64,000 nucleotides of DNA from Salticus scenicus (Eukaryota > Arthropoda > Arachnida > Araneae > Salticidae): positions 74,941,626-75,005,625 of the forward strand of contig OZ005649.1 in NCBI GenBank assembly GCA_963930645.1, read 5' to 3'. The position numbers and the translations under genes were made by a program. The notes under the pieces were generated by a model, which searched no databases, was not told the DNA's origin, and worked only from the letters and a program-made list of their open reading frames with translations. This document shows, piece after piece, positions 1-11,670 of the stretch (positions within the stretch are counted from its first letter, which is position 1; the number at the start of each line of letters is the position of its first letter).

Positions 1-1082
1 GTTATAGTTATAGAATATCTCATTAAATCGATAAAAGGTGATATAAAAAAAACCTTTTTACTTTCGTCTGCCCCCCCTCTTTAACCCCCCCCCCTGAAGT
101 ATGTCTGACACTTAGTGTGATTTTTTCACAAATTGTATGTTATTATACAAAGTTTTTGTTTAAATCTATAATAGGGTAGTTTAAAGAATAATATCTTTTG
201 CTTTTATCTCCGCCCCCCCCCCCAGATGTGTAATACACTCATTATGATCTTCATAAAAAGTAAGTAGTAGTTATAGAATATATTATTAAATTCTCTAAAA
301 TGGTGATATAAAAATTCATTTTATTTTCCTCTGCCCCCCCCCCCCCCCTCCAAGTATGTTTGACACTTATTGTAATTTTTTCATAAATTATACGTGATTA
401 TACAATTTTTTTTTAAATCGATAATAGGGTAGTTTAAAGAAGAATATATTTTATTTTAATCTGCTCCCCCTTGCCCCCTTCCCAGGTATAAAATACACTC
501 ACTGTTATCTTCATAAAAATTAAGTGATAGTTATAAAATGTATCATGAATTCGGTAAAATTGTAATATAAAAAAATCATTTTGTTTTCCTCTGCCCCTCC
601 CCCACCCCTAAAGTATGTCTGACACTTACTGTAATTTTTTCACAAATTATACGTGATTATACGTTTTTTTGAATCGATAAAAGGATAGTTTAAAGAAGAA
701 TGAAATCTATTACCATATCCCCCCCCCCTTGCCCCCCCCCCTCAGTATATAATGCACTCATTGTGATCTTCATAAAAAGTAAGTGATAATTATAGAATAT
801 ATCATAAAATAATTTTATTTTCCTCTTCCCCACCCTCCCCCTTTAAATCCCCCCCCCCAAGTTTGCCTGACACTTATTGTCATTTTTTTCGCAAATTGTA
901 CGTGATTATACAAAGTTTCATTAAAATCGGCAAGAGTTTTTGTAAAAACAATTATTTTCTTTCGATCAGCTCCTGCCCCCCCCTCCCCCCTCTTCCCCGA
1001 GATATATACTAAATGAATGTTGTACCAAATCAATTGAAATTTCTAAATGTGTAATTTGAAAGCCATTTTTTAAATTCATTAT
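1..1082. repeat. C-rich ~260-bp degenerate tandem array
   Basis: About four units start near 1, 267, 528 and 784. Each carries the block 'agttatagaatat', two poly-C tracts, 'tgacactta', and 'gattataca' in the same order. Units have diverged and the window edge cuts the first. The array leads directly into the GTGCCC minisatellite. The same array plus minisatellite head recurs at 14560-15355, so this is a mobile or dispersed composite repeat, not a local expansion. No coding potential is seen; open frames here are low-complexity artefacts. Confidence 0.8.
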
Positions 1083-1119
1083 TTGATATTTATTATTTTG
1101 CGATTTGCGAATTGGAAAA

Positions 1120-1288
1120 GTGCCCTTTTTTCCGGTGCCCTTTTTTCCGGGTGCCCTTTTTTCCGGTGCCCTTTTTACCGGTGCCCTTTTTTCCGGGTGC
1201 CCTTTTTACCGGTGCCCTTTTTTCCGGGTGCCCTTTTTTCCGGTGCCCTTTTTTCCGTGCCCTTTTTTCCGGTGCCCTTTTTTCCGGG
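1120..1288. repeat. 15/16-bp GTGCCC minisatellite
   Basis: Eleven head-to-tail copies of GTGCCCTTTTTTCCGG, with 14- to 16-bp variants and some units reading 'ttttta'. The four overlapping small open frames here encode only repeats of phenylalanine, proline, arginine and glycine or lysine, so they are repeat translations. The array begins right after 'gcgatttgcgaattgg', which also precedes the short copy at 15286-15355. A degenerate trace of the motif lies at 10560-10625. Confidence 0.9.
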
Positions 1289-2760
1289 ATCCCAGTAGCA
1301 TAGAGCTGCAGAGCATCGGCGTGCGGTTCACAATGCACTAGTTGCGCAAGCACGCAAAGTGCGACCCTCACGAACTGTCACAAGACGAATTACTGAGCTT
1401 CTGTGCGCAAGCGACAACGGTTTAGAGTGGCTAAATCAGAGCGAAATTGAAGGAAGAGATGATTTTACTTAAAATCACATGAATATGTTGGTTTCAATAG
1501 TCATTCTTAAGACTGTGCACGAGTCCCCATTCTTTTATTAATTTTAGTAGTTTCTATTTAAGTATTTTATTGTTCAGTTTTATTACTGTGATTCTAGATT
1601 ACAATCTATGCAATCTTAAAAACTAGTCTTCAATAAAAATAATGAAGCAAATTGTGTTTTTTGAAATAAATCCAACGCATTTGCAATAAAAGTACGAATT
1701 TTAAAAAATCTCACGTGAGATTAGGGCAGGGGGGAGGAGGTCGAGCCAAATCTCACGAAATCTCACCGGGGGAGGGGGGGAGGTCGAAAAATTGTCGAAA
1801 CCGCCTCACGTAATTAATGGACGTCCCCTAAGTTAAGCTTCTTTTTTTTTTCACCGTATTCATATGTGAGGAGTGGGATGATCTCGCAAGAGCGAACCAA
1901 TGAAACTGCTTGATTTTTTTTTTTTTAACCTAACTCCAGTAGGTGTACAGATTGTAAAAGTGCTATCCGGTAGTCTAAAATGATTTTGTAATATTCCGTA
2001 ATCGCTTACGCACATTTGATGGGCGTTTCATTCGCCATTCTGAACCTTCTAAGAACATAAAAAGTTTCAGGATTTCGCCTCCTGGGCATATTAGATTTTA
2101 AAAAAGTGTCAATAAAATAATGCGTTCAGGAATAAACAAATAAACGTTGCCTTTATTATTATTATTACTATTTCACACAGTCGGTCCGCGAATTTTTCTA
2201 TTACGTCAGTTTTTTATATGAATTACTTTTTGAACAAAACGAAGTGGTTTGATTTATTTTAAATGAATCAAAAACTTAATACACTTTTAAAAACGTTTTT
2301 AAAAATCAATAATTAAGATTACGTGTGTTAATTTAAATTTTTTTACGTTATAAATCTAAGAAATTTGTTCTTCTTTATTTATTCTGCTGCAATTTAAAAA
2401 AAAAATAAATTTTTGTATAAAATTATCTCATTGGGTCATTTTTCTGATTAGGTCATCGAACTGAGTTTATGGGTGAAAATATTGCCCATGTATAATGTTA
2501 TTTTATTTTATTTTTTAATTCTCGCGTATTTTATTAATTATGTCGCTATCGTATCGTTTCGACAAAATCGTATTTGGTCCAAGTTAGAGAAAATATTTAT
2601 ATGTATAGTTCATTCATATAACATTTAAATTTCAAATTTAATTATAAATTTTTATTACACAATTTACAGAATTTCATTCGCTAATGTTAAGGGTAGACAC
2701 GCATCCTTAACAATGTGTATACTTTCATTAAAATCAAATTCGGTCTTTATAATCTATATA
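1289..2760. other. Non-coding stretch, no gene seen
   Basis: The first ~150 bases are less AT-rich than their surroundings and have no recognisable product. At 1700-1830 there is a degenerate repeat of 'aaatctcac' with G-rich runs, ending in 'acgtaattaatggacg', which looks like transposon-terminal sequence I cannot place. The rest is AT-rich and featureless. Confidence 0.5.
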
Positions 2761-3517
2761 TTAATACGTGAAGCAAAAACTTTGTACCCCTTTTTACGAA
2801 AATTGCGCGGACGGAGGATTATGAAATTTCGCACACTTATAGTTTATATAGAGAAGAAGTGCAGAATGCTAATATTTTTTAAAAATACAACGACAAAGAC
2901 GAGAAATTGGAACATTTGTGAAACGACAAAGGTGCAATTCAAAGCCTATATTATCGGGTTTTATTTCCAGATTAAAATTAGCATTTTCATTTTTTTATAC
3001 TGTTGCCAAAATTTTGAAATTTCAATTAATAATAAAAAGTTAATATGTTAATAACAATAATAAAAGTTAATAACAACGAGTTATTTTTTAAATAGCCAGT
3101 TTCATCTGAAAGAGTTATCGCAGAATGCTAATATTTTTTAATACGTGAAGCAAAAACTTTGTACCCCTTTTTACGAAAATTGCGCGGACGGAGGATTATG
3201 AAATTTCGCACACTTATAGTTTATATAGAGAAGAAGTGCAGAATGCTAATATTTTTTAAAAATACAACGACAAAGACGAGAAATTGGAACATTTGTGAAA
3301 CGACAAAGGTGCAATTCAAAGCCTATATTATCGGGTTTTATTTCCAGATTAAAATTAGCATTTTCATTTTTTTATACTGTTGCCAAAATTTTGAAATTTC
3401 AATTAATAATAAAAAGTTAATATGTTAATAACAATAATAAAAGTTAATAACAATGAGTTATTTTTTAAATAGCCAGTTTCATCTGAAAGAGTTATCGCAG
3501 AATGCTAATATTTTTTA
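2761..3517. repeat. 378-bp tandem duplication, near identical
   Basis: Copy 1 is about 2761-3138 and copy 2 about 3139-3517. Reading them side by side I find one substitution ('caacgagtt' versus 'caatgagtt'). The junction lies in 'cagaatgctaatatttttta', which also occurs inside each unit near 2870 and 3238. Short homology may therefore have mediated the duplication. The open frames over it (112 and 89 codons) are the same frame duplicated and resemble nothing I know. Confidence 0.92.
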
Positions 3518-3539
3518 AAAACACACAAGTTTTGCATTA

Positions 3540-4187
3540 TATATATACTAATTAATCAACTCAACTCAACTCAACTCATTCAATTTGTATAGATCAGTTT
3601 CTAAAGAAATCAACCTAAAATAAAAAAAAATAACGATTTTTTCTACTGACGATGAAAGTTTTTTTCTACTTTTATTATGCCTCGACATAGAACATTAACG
3701 GGTCGGAGTGAGAGACAAAGAAGAAGGAATCTATATTTGCGGACACATAATAATAATAGTAATGAAAATACAAATAGTGTTAATATTATACAGAATGAAG
3801 AAGTGAATTTGACAGATAAATTTAAATGTGCACGAAATGTCATTCCAAAAGTTTTTTATAGTTATGATTGTGGATTAATGGATTTGGAATGCAGGTTTTG
3901 CAATGCGAAACATTTTGAATCTGAAGTCACTTTAGGTGGTACCACTGATAATGATACCATGAAATAAAAAAAAATTAAAAAAAGGCATTCTTTATTTTAA
4001 TCATTTTTTGGATTTTTTTTATTTAAATTTCATATAATTTTTTTAAAAAACTAGGTAAATTAACAGTGTAGCCTTGGCAAAATCTGTGATTATAGAAGTA
4101 TAGTCTTTGACAATAGAACCTTAATAATGTTTAAACTTATAATTTTAATTAATTATGGTCGAATTTCGACCACTGGGCGACCACTAG
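3540..4187 (+). mobile_element. Helitron fragment with 3' terminus
   Basis: The right end has the classic Helitron 3' signature. A hairpin (ggtcgaatttcgacc, 4157-4171) is followed by a short spacer and CTAG at 4184-4187, with T as the next base. No target-site duplication is expected for this class. A sister end with the same hairpin and spacer lies at 33614-33643. The left boundary is uncertain; an 'actca' microsatellite near 3555-3577 sits close to it. The element carries the N-terminal remnant of the Rep/helicase protein and lacks the catalytic domains, so it is non-autonomous. Confidence 0.75.
3677..3967 (+). pseudogene. Helitron replicase-helicase, N-terminal fragment
   Basis: This is a 96-codon open frame starting at an ATG in a short leader. 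Its N-terminus is basic (RRRNLYLR), followed by an Asn-rich linker. The C-terminal third has the segment CGLMDLECRFCNAKHFESE (about residues 66-84), whose MD-x-x-C-x-x-C-x-A-x-x-F pattern is the zinc-binding start of animal Helitron Rep/Hel proteins. Full-length proteins of the family exceed 1000 residues and continue into HUH endonuclease and Pif1-type helicase domains. Here the frame stops in AT-rich sequence about 220 bases before the element's 3' hairpin. It is a 5' remnant of an autonomous parent, not a functional gene. Confidence 0.72.
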
Positions 4188-5560
4188 TAATTTTAATTAT
4201 TTGTAACAATCTTTTATTTTGAATTCAAAGTAATAAAAAGAAAGATGATTCTGTGATTATGTAACAGTTGCATTCTTCTCACTCTAGATTATTCTAGATT
4301 TTTTTTATAAAGTTCTACAAATAATTTTATTTAATAATAATAATAATAATAATAATAAACTAATTTGCACAAGCACAGCTAAATTATCAATCCATATATT
4401 TTCATTTTCATTTTTTTTTTTTTTTTTTTTTATAAATTATGTATTTATCATACATAAATATCTAACAAATGCGGGTGTGCAGTATTAATCATACTTGAGT
4501 CTTTGTGGGTGCGTGCTTGCGCGCCTCAGTATTTTTTTAATAAATTAAATACCAGTAGAATTAAAATAACATTTTTTACAAGATTTTTTGCTATACAAGT
4601 AAAAGGCTCATCATGTTCTAGCGTTATACTTAAACCTATTCTATTTTATAATATCAATTTAATAATATTAAACATTCAATGAAACCATAAATTCCTTCAG
4701 CATAATATTCAATTTCGTCAGAGTACACTTAATATCAAATATATTAAATTTCGTCAAAAGTAGTTTACATAAAATGTTTAATTATATAATTTCCTTATTT
4801 TTTAACGAGCTAATCTTGTATGTATATGCATATATGTTCTGGGTTTCTCGAAAACGGCTCTAACGATTTTAATAAAAGATCAGGGTTAAGAGTTCTTTTG
4901 AGATGGCAATCCGATCTGACTTGTAAATATTTATAACTGATCGTCATATTTGGAAAAAATAGCATTCCACACTATTAAAATAATGTTTGAGTGTGGTAAT
5001 GTGTAGCAGAAATTTTTTGTTTTTCTTGAAAATGACTCGAACGATTTTGATAAAAAATTTAAAGTTACGGTATTCTTAGATGACACTTCAATCTGAATTA
5101 TCTTAATTACTAGACAATAGGCATCCTCCTTCTCGGAAAGACTAATACATAGTGCTCAAAATTCAGTCAGTGAGGAAATATCTTCATAATCATTATTTTC
5201 AAAATGAACCAATCTATTATTTTTCAAATGATTTCGGTCATGAAACTCAGTCATGCAGTTATTTAAAAAAAAAAAAAAAAAGAAAGAAAGAAAGAAAGAA
5301 AAGAAAAGAAAAGATTTTTTTTATATATATATAACTGAAATTTATCGGGTTACTTCATTATAAAATTTGTGAATTTTACCGATGTTTTCTGCTTTCAATA
5401 AGCTAACAGTTAAAACTTCTTCTTCTTCTTCTTTTTTTTTTTTTTTTTTTTTCTTTTTTATTGCATTATATTTCTATTTAATTTCAATATTTTTTCTTCG
5501 CTTTGCTTCTGATCAGGAGGAAACAGTTAATATTTTAAAATGTAATAACTCGGTCTACTA
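4188..5560. other. Non-coding DNA with diverged tandem pair
   Basis: Two copies of a segment around 'cgaaaacggctctaacgatt' start near 4843 and 5019 (period about 175). Similar 'agccgtttttgagatat' text recurs at 19590 and 20110. The rest is ATA, poly-A/T, GAAA and CTT microsatellite. The small open frame near 5152-5334 ends in a Lys-rich microsatellite translation and is rejected. Confidence 0.5.
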
Positions 5561-5960
5561 AATCAGCATATACAGTTACGCTCATCAGTGCCTGATTCTC
5601 TCACGCTTTAGGCTTAAGAGATAGGATGATAATATGACACGGGTATTGAATTAAGTTCTGTTTAGGAAGAATTTTTTTTAAATATAAATCAGCATATATA
5701 GTTACGCTCATCACTGACTGACTGACTCTGTCACGCTTAAAAAAGCTGAGAGATTTCCATGGACTCTGTGTGTGAACGCAAGTTGTCACCTAATATTCAT
5801 ACTTTAGTTAATTTAATAAAATCTAATTGCCCGATCGATAAGCTGTTTAATCCGACGGATTCAGAAAAATCGCCTCTTTCATTTGGTACCTTATTTGTAA
5901 CGAATTTTTGATTAGATTTTTTAAAATTAATTAAAATATGAAAATAACAGCTTTAAAATT
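5560..5960 (-). mobile_element. Helitron-derived fragment and tandem pair
   Basis: The minus strand of about 5815-5890 closely matches the interior of the Helitron at 56170-56290. Shared words include 'tttttctgaatccg', 'gggcaattagatttt' and 'taactaaagtatga'. Next to it, a ~128-bp unit beginning 'aaatcagcatata' occurs twice (5560 and 5688), each carrying 'gttacgctcatca'. This suggests a decayed relative of the same Helitron family. No termini are recognisable. Confidence 0.55.
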
Positions 5961-5996
5961 AGACATTTAAATTTTTATTGTTGTCTTTTTACTTTC

Positions 5997-6690
5997 CGAA
6001 CACTATAGTGAGGAAAGTATTGTAATCATGTCAAAAATTCGAATTTGAGATTTTGATGTTTCTATACGTTTCGAGGTCCCCTGAGTCCGTTTTCACTATT
6101 TTTGTGATGATGTATGTATGTGTGTGTATGTATGTGTGTATGTATGTGTGCATGTATGTGTGTGAGTGAACATGCTAGCGTCTAAACGCTTTGTTCGAAT
6201 AAGCTGAAAGTTGGTGCGTATATTTTAAGTCACCATAGTACGAACCCTATTGATTTTGGTGAATCTAGCACTTATAGTTTTTTTACAGGGACACAAAAGA
6301 AAAATTCTTTATCATTACGGCCTACGGGGCCAAATTTTTAAAAATGTGATAGTGTCTAAACGCCTTATTAACCTGAGCAAAAATTTTTTACACATGTTAT
6401 AGGTCATAGTTGCACCAACTGTATAGATTCTAGTGAATTTAGCCCTTACAGTGTTTTTACAGGGACACAAAGAAAAATTCTTTATCGTTATGGCCTATGG
6501 GACCAAATTTTTAAAAGTGCGATAGCATCTAAACGCATTATTCAATTCAGCTGAAAATTTATATGAATATTATAAATCACTGTTGCACTAACTATAAGCA
6601 TTTTGGTGAATCTAGCATTTATAGGTTTTTACAGGGACACAAAGAAAAATTCTTTATCATTATGATCTATGGGCTCAAAGTTCAGTAGCG
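5997..6690 (+). repeat. Interspersed repeat copy with 3x173-bp array
   Basis: The left part (5997-6175) carries the family head 'gaggaaagtattg', 'cgtttcgaggtcccctga' and a TGTG/TATG microsatellite. It then runs into three tandem units starting near 6176, 6350 and 6523. Each unit has 'tctaaacgc', 'acagggacacaaa' and 'aaaattctttatc'. Other copies of this family lie at about 9350, 12840, 18780, 23270, 24895, 30765, 32895, 45160, 56545 and 61640. It has no coding potential. Confidence 0.7.
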
Positions 6691-7503
6691 TTAAATATAA
6701 CATCGTGTAATATATGGAGAAAAATACTCAAACACTCTATTATGGTTTTCTCTCTTTTGTTTGTTTAACAACTCCTTTTTCTTTACTTTATCTACAAAAC
6801 TGTTAATTACTCAATGTTCGGAAAGTCGAGTGGAGTCACTCCAGATTTTTTTTTTCCAGCATAAAATGAAATACGCTTTCACGTGTGAAAGAAAAAGTAC
6901 ATATATAATATTAAATTTACGTCTATATGATGTCGTGATGATCTAAAAAATGACGTCTATAAAATAATAATAATTTTAAATTTTAAAGGTAACGAAGAGA
7001 TAAATAAAGTGAGAAAATTTCGCACGGGCTTGCTAGCAAATGAATTATTTGAATTAAGAAATAAATAAAATTAAATGATCCTTTTTCCACGGGCACCTTA
7101 GTCGTCCAACAACTAATTAATATAACTATATGGAACTGGGGACTATATAAAATTTTTAATTTTGTAATTTTTTCAAAAATTGATTTTATTGATTTTTCCG
7201 CGGCATGATAATATTCATTTAAAACATTTTGCAATGGAAAGTGTTTCACTTTGATGAAAACAGACGAAAATAAAAGATCGATAACACCTCGTAAACTGTA
7301 TAATGTTAATTAAATTAATATTTATTTAATTAAATAAATAATTTTCGAAGATAATGCCAGGGCAATTCCAATAAATGTGTGTCCAGATATAAAAATAAAT
7401 ATAGCTACAATATTAAACATTTGATTACTAATATACCTTTCTTTTAAACACATCGTTATTATATGTTAATAGAGGGGCTTTTCTTGCAAAAAGCAGCTAC
7501 TTC
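6691..7503. other. Non-coding, nothing recognised
   Basis: AT-rich sequence without convincing genes. The open frames at 6761-6946 (+) and 6983-7249 (-) have no family resemblance or composition signal. Confidence 0.5.
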
Positions 7504-8115
7504 TTGCTGTGCAGTGTTGTGCAAGTTCACGAAAAAAAACGAACTAGTTCAAACTCAAGTTCATCGTGTAAAAAACGAGTTAGTTCGCGCTCAAACTCAT
7601 GTCTGAAAGAAATGAACGCGCTCAGTTCAAGTTCATTTTTAAAAACGAGCGAAGTTCATTAAAAGTTCATTTTTACGTTTTTTTTTTTTTTTTTTCTTTT
7701 CTCCTTTTCTAAATAGATCTTATTCTTTATGAGCACTTTTATAGGTAATGTACATTTTTTTTAATTACCAATTACAATGACCATTCTTAAATTAATGCTT
7801 AATTAAACTTATAACTCTTAATTATAACTTATTAATTTAATTGTAAGTAAAAATTTATTTAACGGACATGTTTGAATAGTGGACTCACTGTTTTTCTGTA
7901 GTTTTTTATTCTCAAATTTCCAATACGTTTGTTAATGCGCATAAGGAGAAAAATTCCATCATTTAGAGGTTCCTTTGATTTGAGCGTAACATTTATATTT
8001 TAAATAGTGTAATGGTTTGACTTAATTAGTCTTTATTTGATTGCACCGCAGTCAATGTCGGCTTTGAGTTTTTAGATAAATCATTAGAAAATTTCGCTTG
8101 CTATTTAGCGTACTA

Positions 8116-8236
8116 CACTGTAAAAAAAATAACTATTACCAGCTGCAAGAAACTCTCTGTGATTGGAGAAAATAATTATTTTCTCCAATCACAGAGAGTT
8201 TCTTGCAGCTGGTAGTAGTCATTTTTTTTTACAGTG
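8116..8236. mobile_element. Palindromic MITE, TA target duplication
   Basis: This 121-bp element is almost entirely one hairpin with ~60-bp arms, centred on the perfect palindrome agaaaataattattttct. The ends read CACTGTAAAAAAAATAAC and, inverted, CACTGTAAAAAAAAATGAC. TA flanks both sides (8114-8115 and 8237-8238), as for Tc1/mariner-type MITEs. The arms are nearly identical, so it is either young or maintained by conversion. It has no coding capacity. Confidence 0.88.
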
Positions 8237-8727
8237 TATAAAGGAATAAGCATGTATTTTATATAAAGTGTGCAAAAAAAAAAAAAAAAAAAAATTTCAA
8301 AACCAAGTAGGTTTTGGCATTTTTTCATTTGGGGACCGCCATTTGACGATTTATCATATTTAATCTTCATCCACGGTCCCTAAGACAAACCACTAAATTG
8401 TGTTCAAAATATTTAGCTAATTCAAAAGGAAACTCAAAACATAATTAAATGTTAATAATAAATTTAAACAATATATAATTTAATAATAAATAACTTATTA
8501 AATAGAAAATAACTGTTAAATTCACAAAGGGTGCATAAATTGCCCATGGAAATAAAAATCTCAGAGTGTTTAGTCGTCCGTTTATACGAGCGTAAAATAA
8601 GAAAGTACAGGTTTTTTTTAAGCAAATGAAGACATGAAATAGACTAGTTTAAGTAAAAATATTAATAATAAAAATACAAAATACTGATTGCAGAATCATT
8701 CAATTGGATACATTTTCACACATTTCA

Positions 8728-9018
8728 TCATTGATATTTGTTATTTACATTTAATAACAGATTTTTTTCGAAATTTTCATCTGAGAGATTTATTCTTCTC
8801 GTTCCAAAAACCTCGGCACCAGCACTGAACAGTCTTTTAACAGAAGCATTTGATGGCAAACTTGTGTTGCATTAAATAAATAGCTTTTTTAAATTTTCAT
8901 TATTGCCAAAATCAAATTGCGTTACTTTCCCGTAGCAGGGATCTTTTAGAAAATCTCGCACCTCTTGTGCAGGAGAAATTTCCTGTGATAACTTTTTTTG
9001 GAAAAAGAAGTCATCATC

Positions 9019-9024
<6 letters not shown>
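8728..9024 (-). pseudogene. hAT transposase C-terminal dimerisation domain, broken
   Basis: Minus-strand translation in one frame gives QKKLSQEISPAQEVRDFLKD, then a stop (FI*CNT) and the hAT hallmark SNASVKRLFSAGAEVFGTRR followed by INLSDENFEKNLLL, ending at TGA (8728-8730). This matches the C-terminal hATC dimerisation region of hAT transposases (the conserved ERLFSxxG and RRxxLSxE pattern). A premature TAA replaces a sense codon just before the motif. The 5' part is lost in a (CT)n tract (9022-9058) and the MITE beyond it. It lies inside the 8.1-kb hAT element, presumably as the relic of its own transposase. Confidence 0.85.
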
Positions 9025-9060
<36 letters not shown>

Positions 9061-9081
9061 ATATATATATATATATATATA

Positions 9082-9224
9082 CAGTGAAACCTCTCAAGTT
9101 GGACACCCCTCTAAGTTGGACGCTTTTTCTTGGAACGGAATGTATCCATTAACATTATGTCTAACCCCCTATAAGTTGGACACTTTTTCTTGGAACCGTA
9201 GGTGTCCAACTTAGAGAGGTTTTA

Positions 9225-9227
<3 letters not shown>
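9082..9227. mobile_element. pogo-like MITE
   Basis: This 146-bp element has inverted ends CAGTGAAACCTCTCAAGTTG and CAGTAAAACCTCTCTAAGTT, flanked by TA. The interior has two further copies of the 'agttggac' word. The CAGTnAAACCTCT end is typical of pogo/Tigger-type elements. It inserted within an AT microsatellite that now flanks both sides. Confidence 0.85.
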
Positions 9228-9260
<33 letters not shown>

Positions 9261-9349
9261 TATATAATAGTTACCAATCCATGCATTATTTTTCATGACC
9301 CATCATACCATAGTTAAGATGATTTCAATTAGTCAGAAAAATTTTCATC

Positions 9350-10560
9350 CTCGGTTTTTTAACATTTCTACACGTTTTGAGATGTGTGGAATCTGAAAAT
9401 TATGAAACGGATATGGCTATCATTTGCTAGTTCATTTGTGTTTTAGATAATTAATTTGCGTACATGACATAAGAAGAACAATAAAATTACTTTAAGAAAT
9501 TAAAAAGTTCTTATACATTAAAAAATGGAAAACTAATAAAGTTTTATTGGTATTTATAAATTCTCGATCATTTCTTCTATCCAGTTTATTCATTTACCTT
9601 ATACGCATTACTCAGAAATCTAAAGTTCTTAGTTCAGAGATTCATAAAATGACTGCTTATTCGTTCTAGATGAAGGTTGTATAAATATATTTTTTTCCAA
9701 ATGTAATTTCTAAAGAGAAAAAATCAGAAACATATTACATTCAAAATGTGATTCTTCTCACTTTTCTATCCTTGTGCTATTTAAAATTTATTTATTATTT
9801 TCCATAAATAATAAGCATATTATATTTTATTTTACACTACTATTAAATTATAAATTAAAACTACTTTTGAAATTTTTAAAACTAATAACATTATATTTTT
9901 AATTGTTAGTTTATATAATATTACATAAATTTATATTCGTATAAAATAAAACTTGTAAGACTCAAAATTGTTTACTAAAATTTCGATTATACATTTTCTC
10001 ATGCAAATGTTCTTTTATGGATGTGCGGTGAAAAAGGTATATATTATATTACTGAAGAAATATTTCATGCTGTTCTTAATTGTCTTAATTTTCTAAATAA
10101 TACCTTTTTATATGCATTTAAACATCCTTTTGCCGATTTTTTCCTAGAATAAATAGACAGAGGTCCTTTTTTACTACCTGCAAAGAATGCAAAGTGTTTC
10201 CTATGTTATGTTAAGTATAAAATATTAACATAATGCTTTTAAAAATACCGATCATTGACTTTAATGCATCAAAAATGTTTTGCAAGTCTCTCTACACACA
10301 TTAATTATACCATTTTCAACACAGAATATGCCATAGACAACTTGATTAAAATTAGATTCAAGCTATTCAATAAATATTAGCGGAAATTAAATCGTGATCA
10401 TAAAAGTTAACAGACAAACAAACAGAAAGACGAAATGATGCCATATTCACTCTAAAATACTCTTCAAAGTTTGTAAAACATAAGACAAAACTGAAAAGGA
10501 ATTTTTGTTTATTTATATTTTTAATAGATTTTTTCTGGTGACATTTTCTCCGCGGAACTT
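9350..10560. other. Non-coding, one interspersed-repeat fragment
   Basis: A short copy of the 'acgttttgagatgt' family is at about 9360-9440. The remainder is AT-rich with no gene recognised. Confidence 0.45.
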
Positions 10561-10625
10561 TCTATCCGGTGCCTTTTCTTTCCCGGTGACTATTTTTCAG
10601 TATGACTTTTTTACCGGTGTTTTTT
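10560..10625. repeat. Degenerate GTGCCC-type minisatellite trace
   Basis: Spaced copies of 'ccggtg' followed by T-rich runs (for example 'atccggtgccttttctttcc' and 'ttaccggtg') resemble decayed units of the 1120-1288 minisatellite. The similarity is short and could be coincidental. Confidence 0.4.
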
Positions 10626-10984
10626 TTTCTTCTTCTTCTTCTTTCTTTCTTTTTGGTGATGTCTCGTGACATTTTATTTTTTTTATGCCGATCGTAAATT
10701 CTTCTCATGACCTCATATTTATTAAAATATTTTTGATAAGAAACAAAATTAACTGGCATAAATGGACTGAGTTCCCATTACTTATTTACTTTCAGAAATT
10801 TCTATTTCTAATATAGGTCATCCCTCCTATATTCAGAAAAGAAAAGAATTCGGTCGACTTACCGGTATGGTCTGAAAATAAAATGCCGCACTTGCAAGGG
10901 TAACAAGATTCTATAAATTTTCTTTACCCTAATTTACTACAATGTTAATGCAGGGGTTCAGAGTTCAGACCGACTGACTGCATG

Positions 10985-11175
10985 CGTTCCCTAGGTCTGG
11001 GTGGAATGCTCTAGGTGGGGATATTTTTAAGTGACCCTTTCTAGCCTGTATTTATACAAGTTTTGGTGAAAAACATAGAAAACTCCGAATGGCTTGGTCG
11101 ACAAGTACAACCAGGAATCGAACCCGGTACTTGTTCACCAGTTTCGAAAGCTGAACCTCTCCGTCAATTTACCGT
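10985..11175 (-). mobile_element. tRNA-derived SINE, minus strand
   Basis: On the minus strand a pol III B-box (GGTTCGATTCC, plus 11113-11123) is followed by 'gccattcggagttttc'. The same arrangement occurs at 39030-39205 (minus) and, more diverged, 59305-59450 (plus), defining one SINE family. The oriented order, B-box then 'ttcggagtttt' then 'aaatttgcttaaata'-like text, is shared by the copies. Confidence 0.7.
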
Positions 11176-11179
11176 GTAA

Positions 11180-11636
11180 TTATACTGATGTCAATATTTT
11201 ATTTTAGTTTTTAATGCGATTTTTGTGGCTTTTTCAAATACAATAATTCCAGTAATCCAGATTTATGTGAAACAGCATCATGTTTTAGCACGTTATGAAA
11301 AACTTTAAGTTATTTTCTAAGTTTTTAAAATGAAATGTTGGTATTTATTGATGCTCAAGCCAGTATCATAAATGATATTTTTTAAACTGCTCTGAATTAT
11401 TTGTGATAAAAATATTTCTCATAACATACATTTATGTCATACTTTGCCTCATTATGTAATATTAAGAGATTTAGACGCCACTTCACCTATCTTCAGTTCT
11501 GGCAGCCAAGTTTCATGAAATTCTACGAGAATTTTTTTTTTTTTTTGCAAATTACTCATTATGCCTTTTTTTTTTTTTTTTCTTAACTTGGTCTTTATAT
11601 TCAAAAAATTCACAATAGTTAAAATAATTTTTGTTA

Positions 11637-11670
<34 letters not shown>
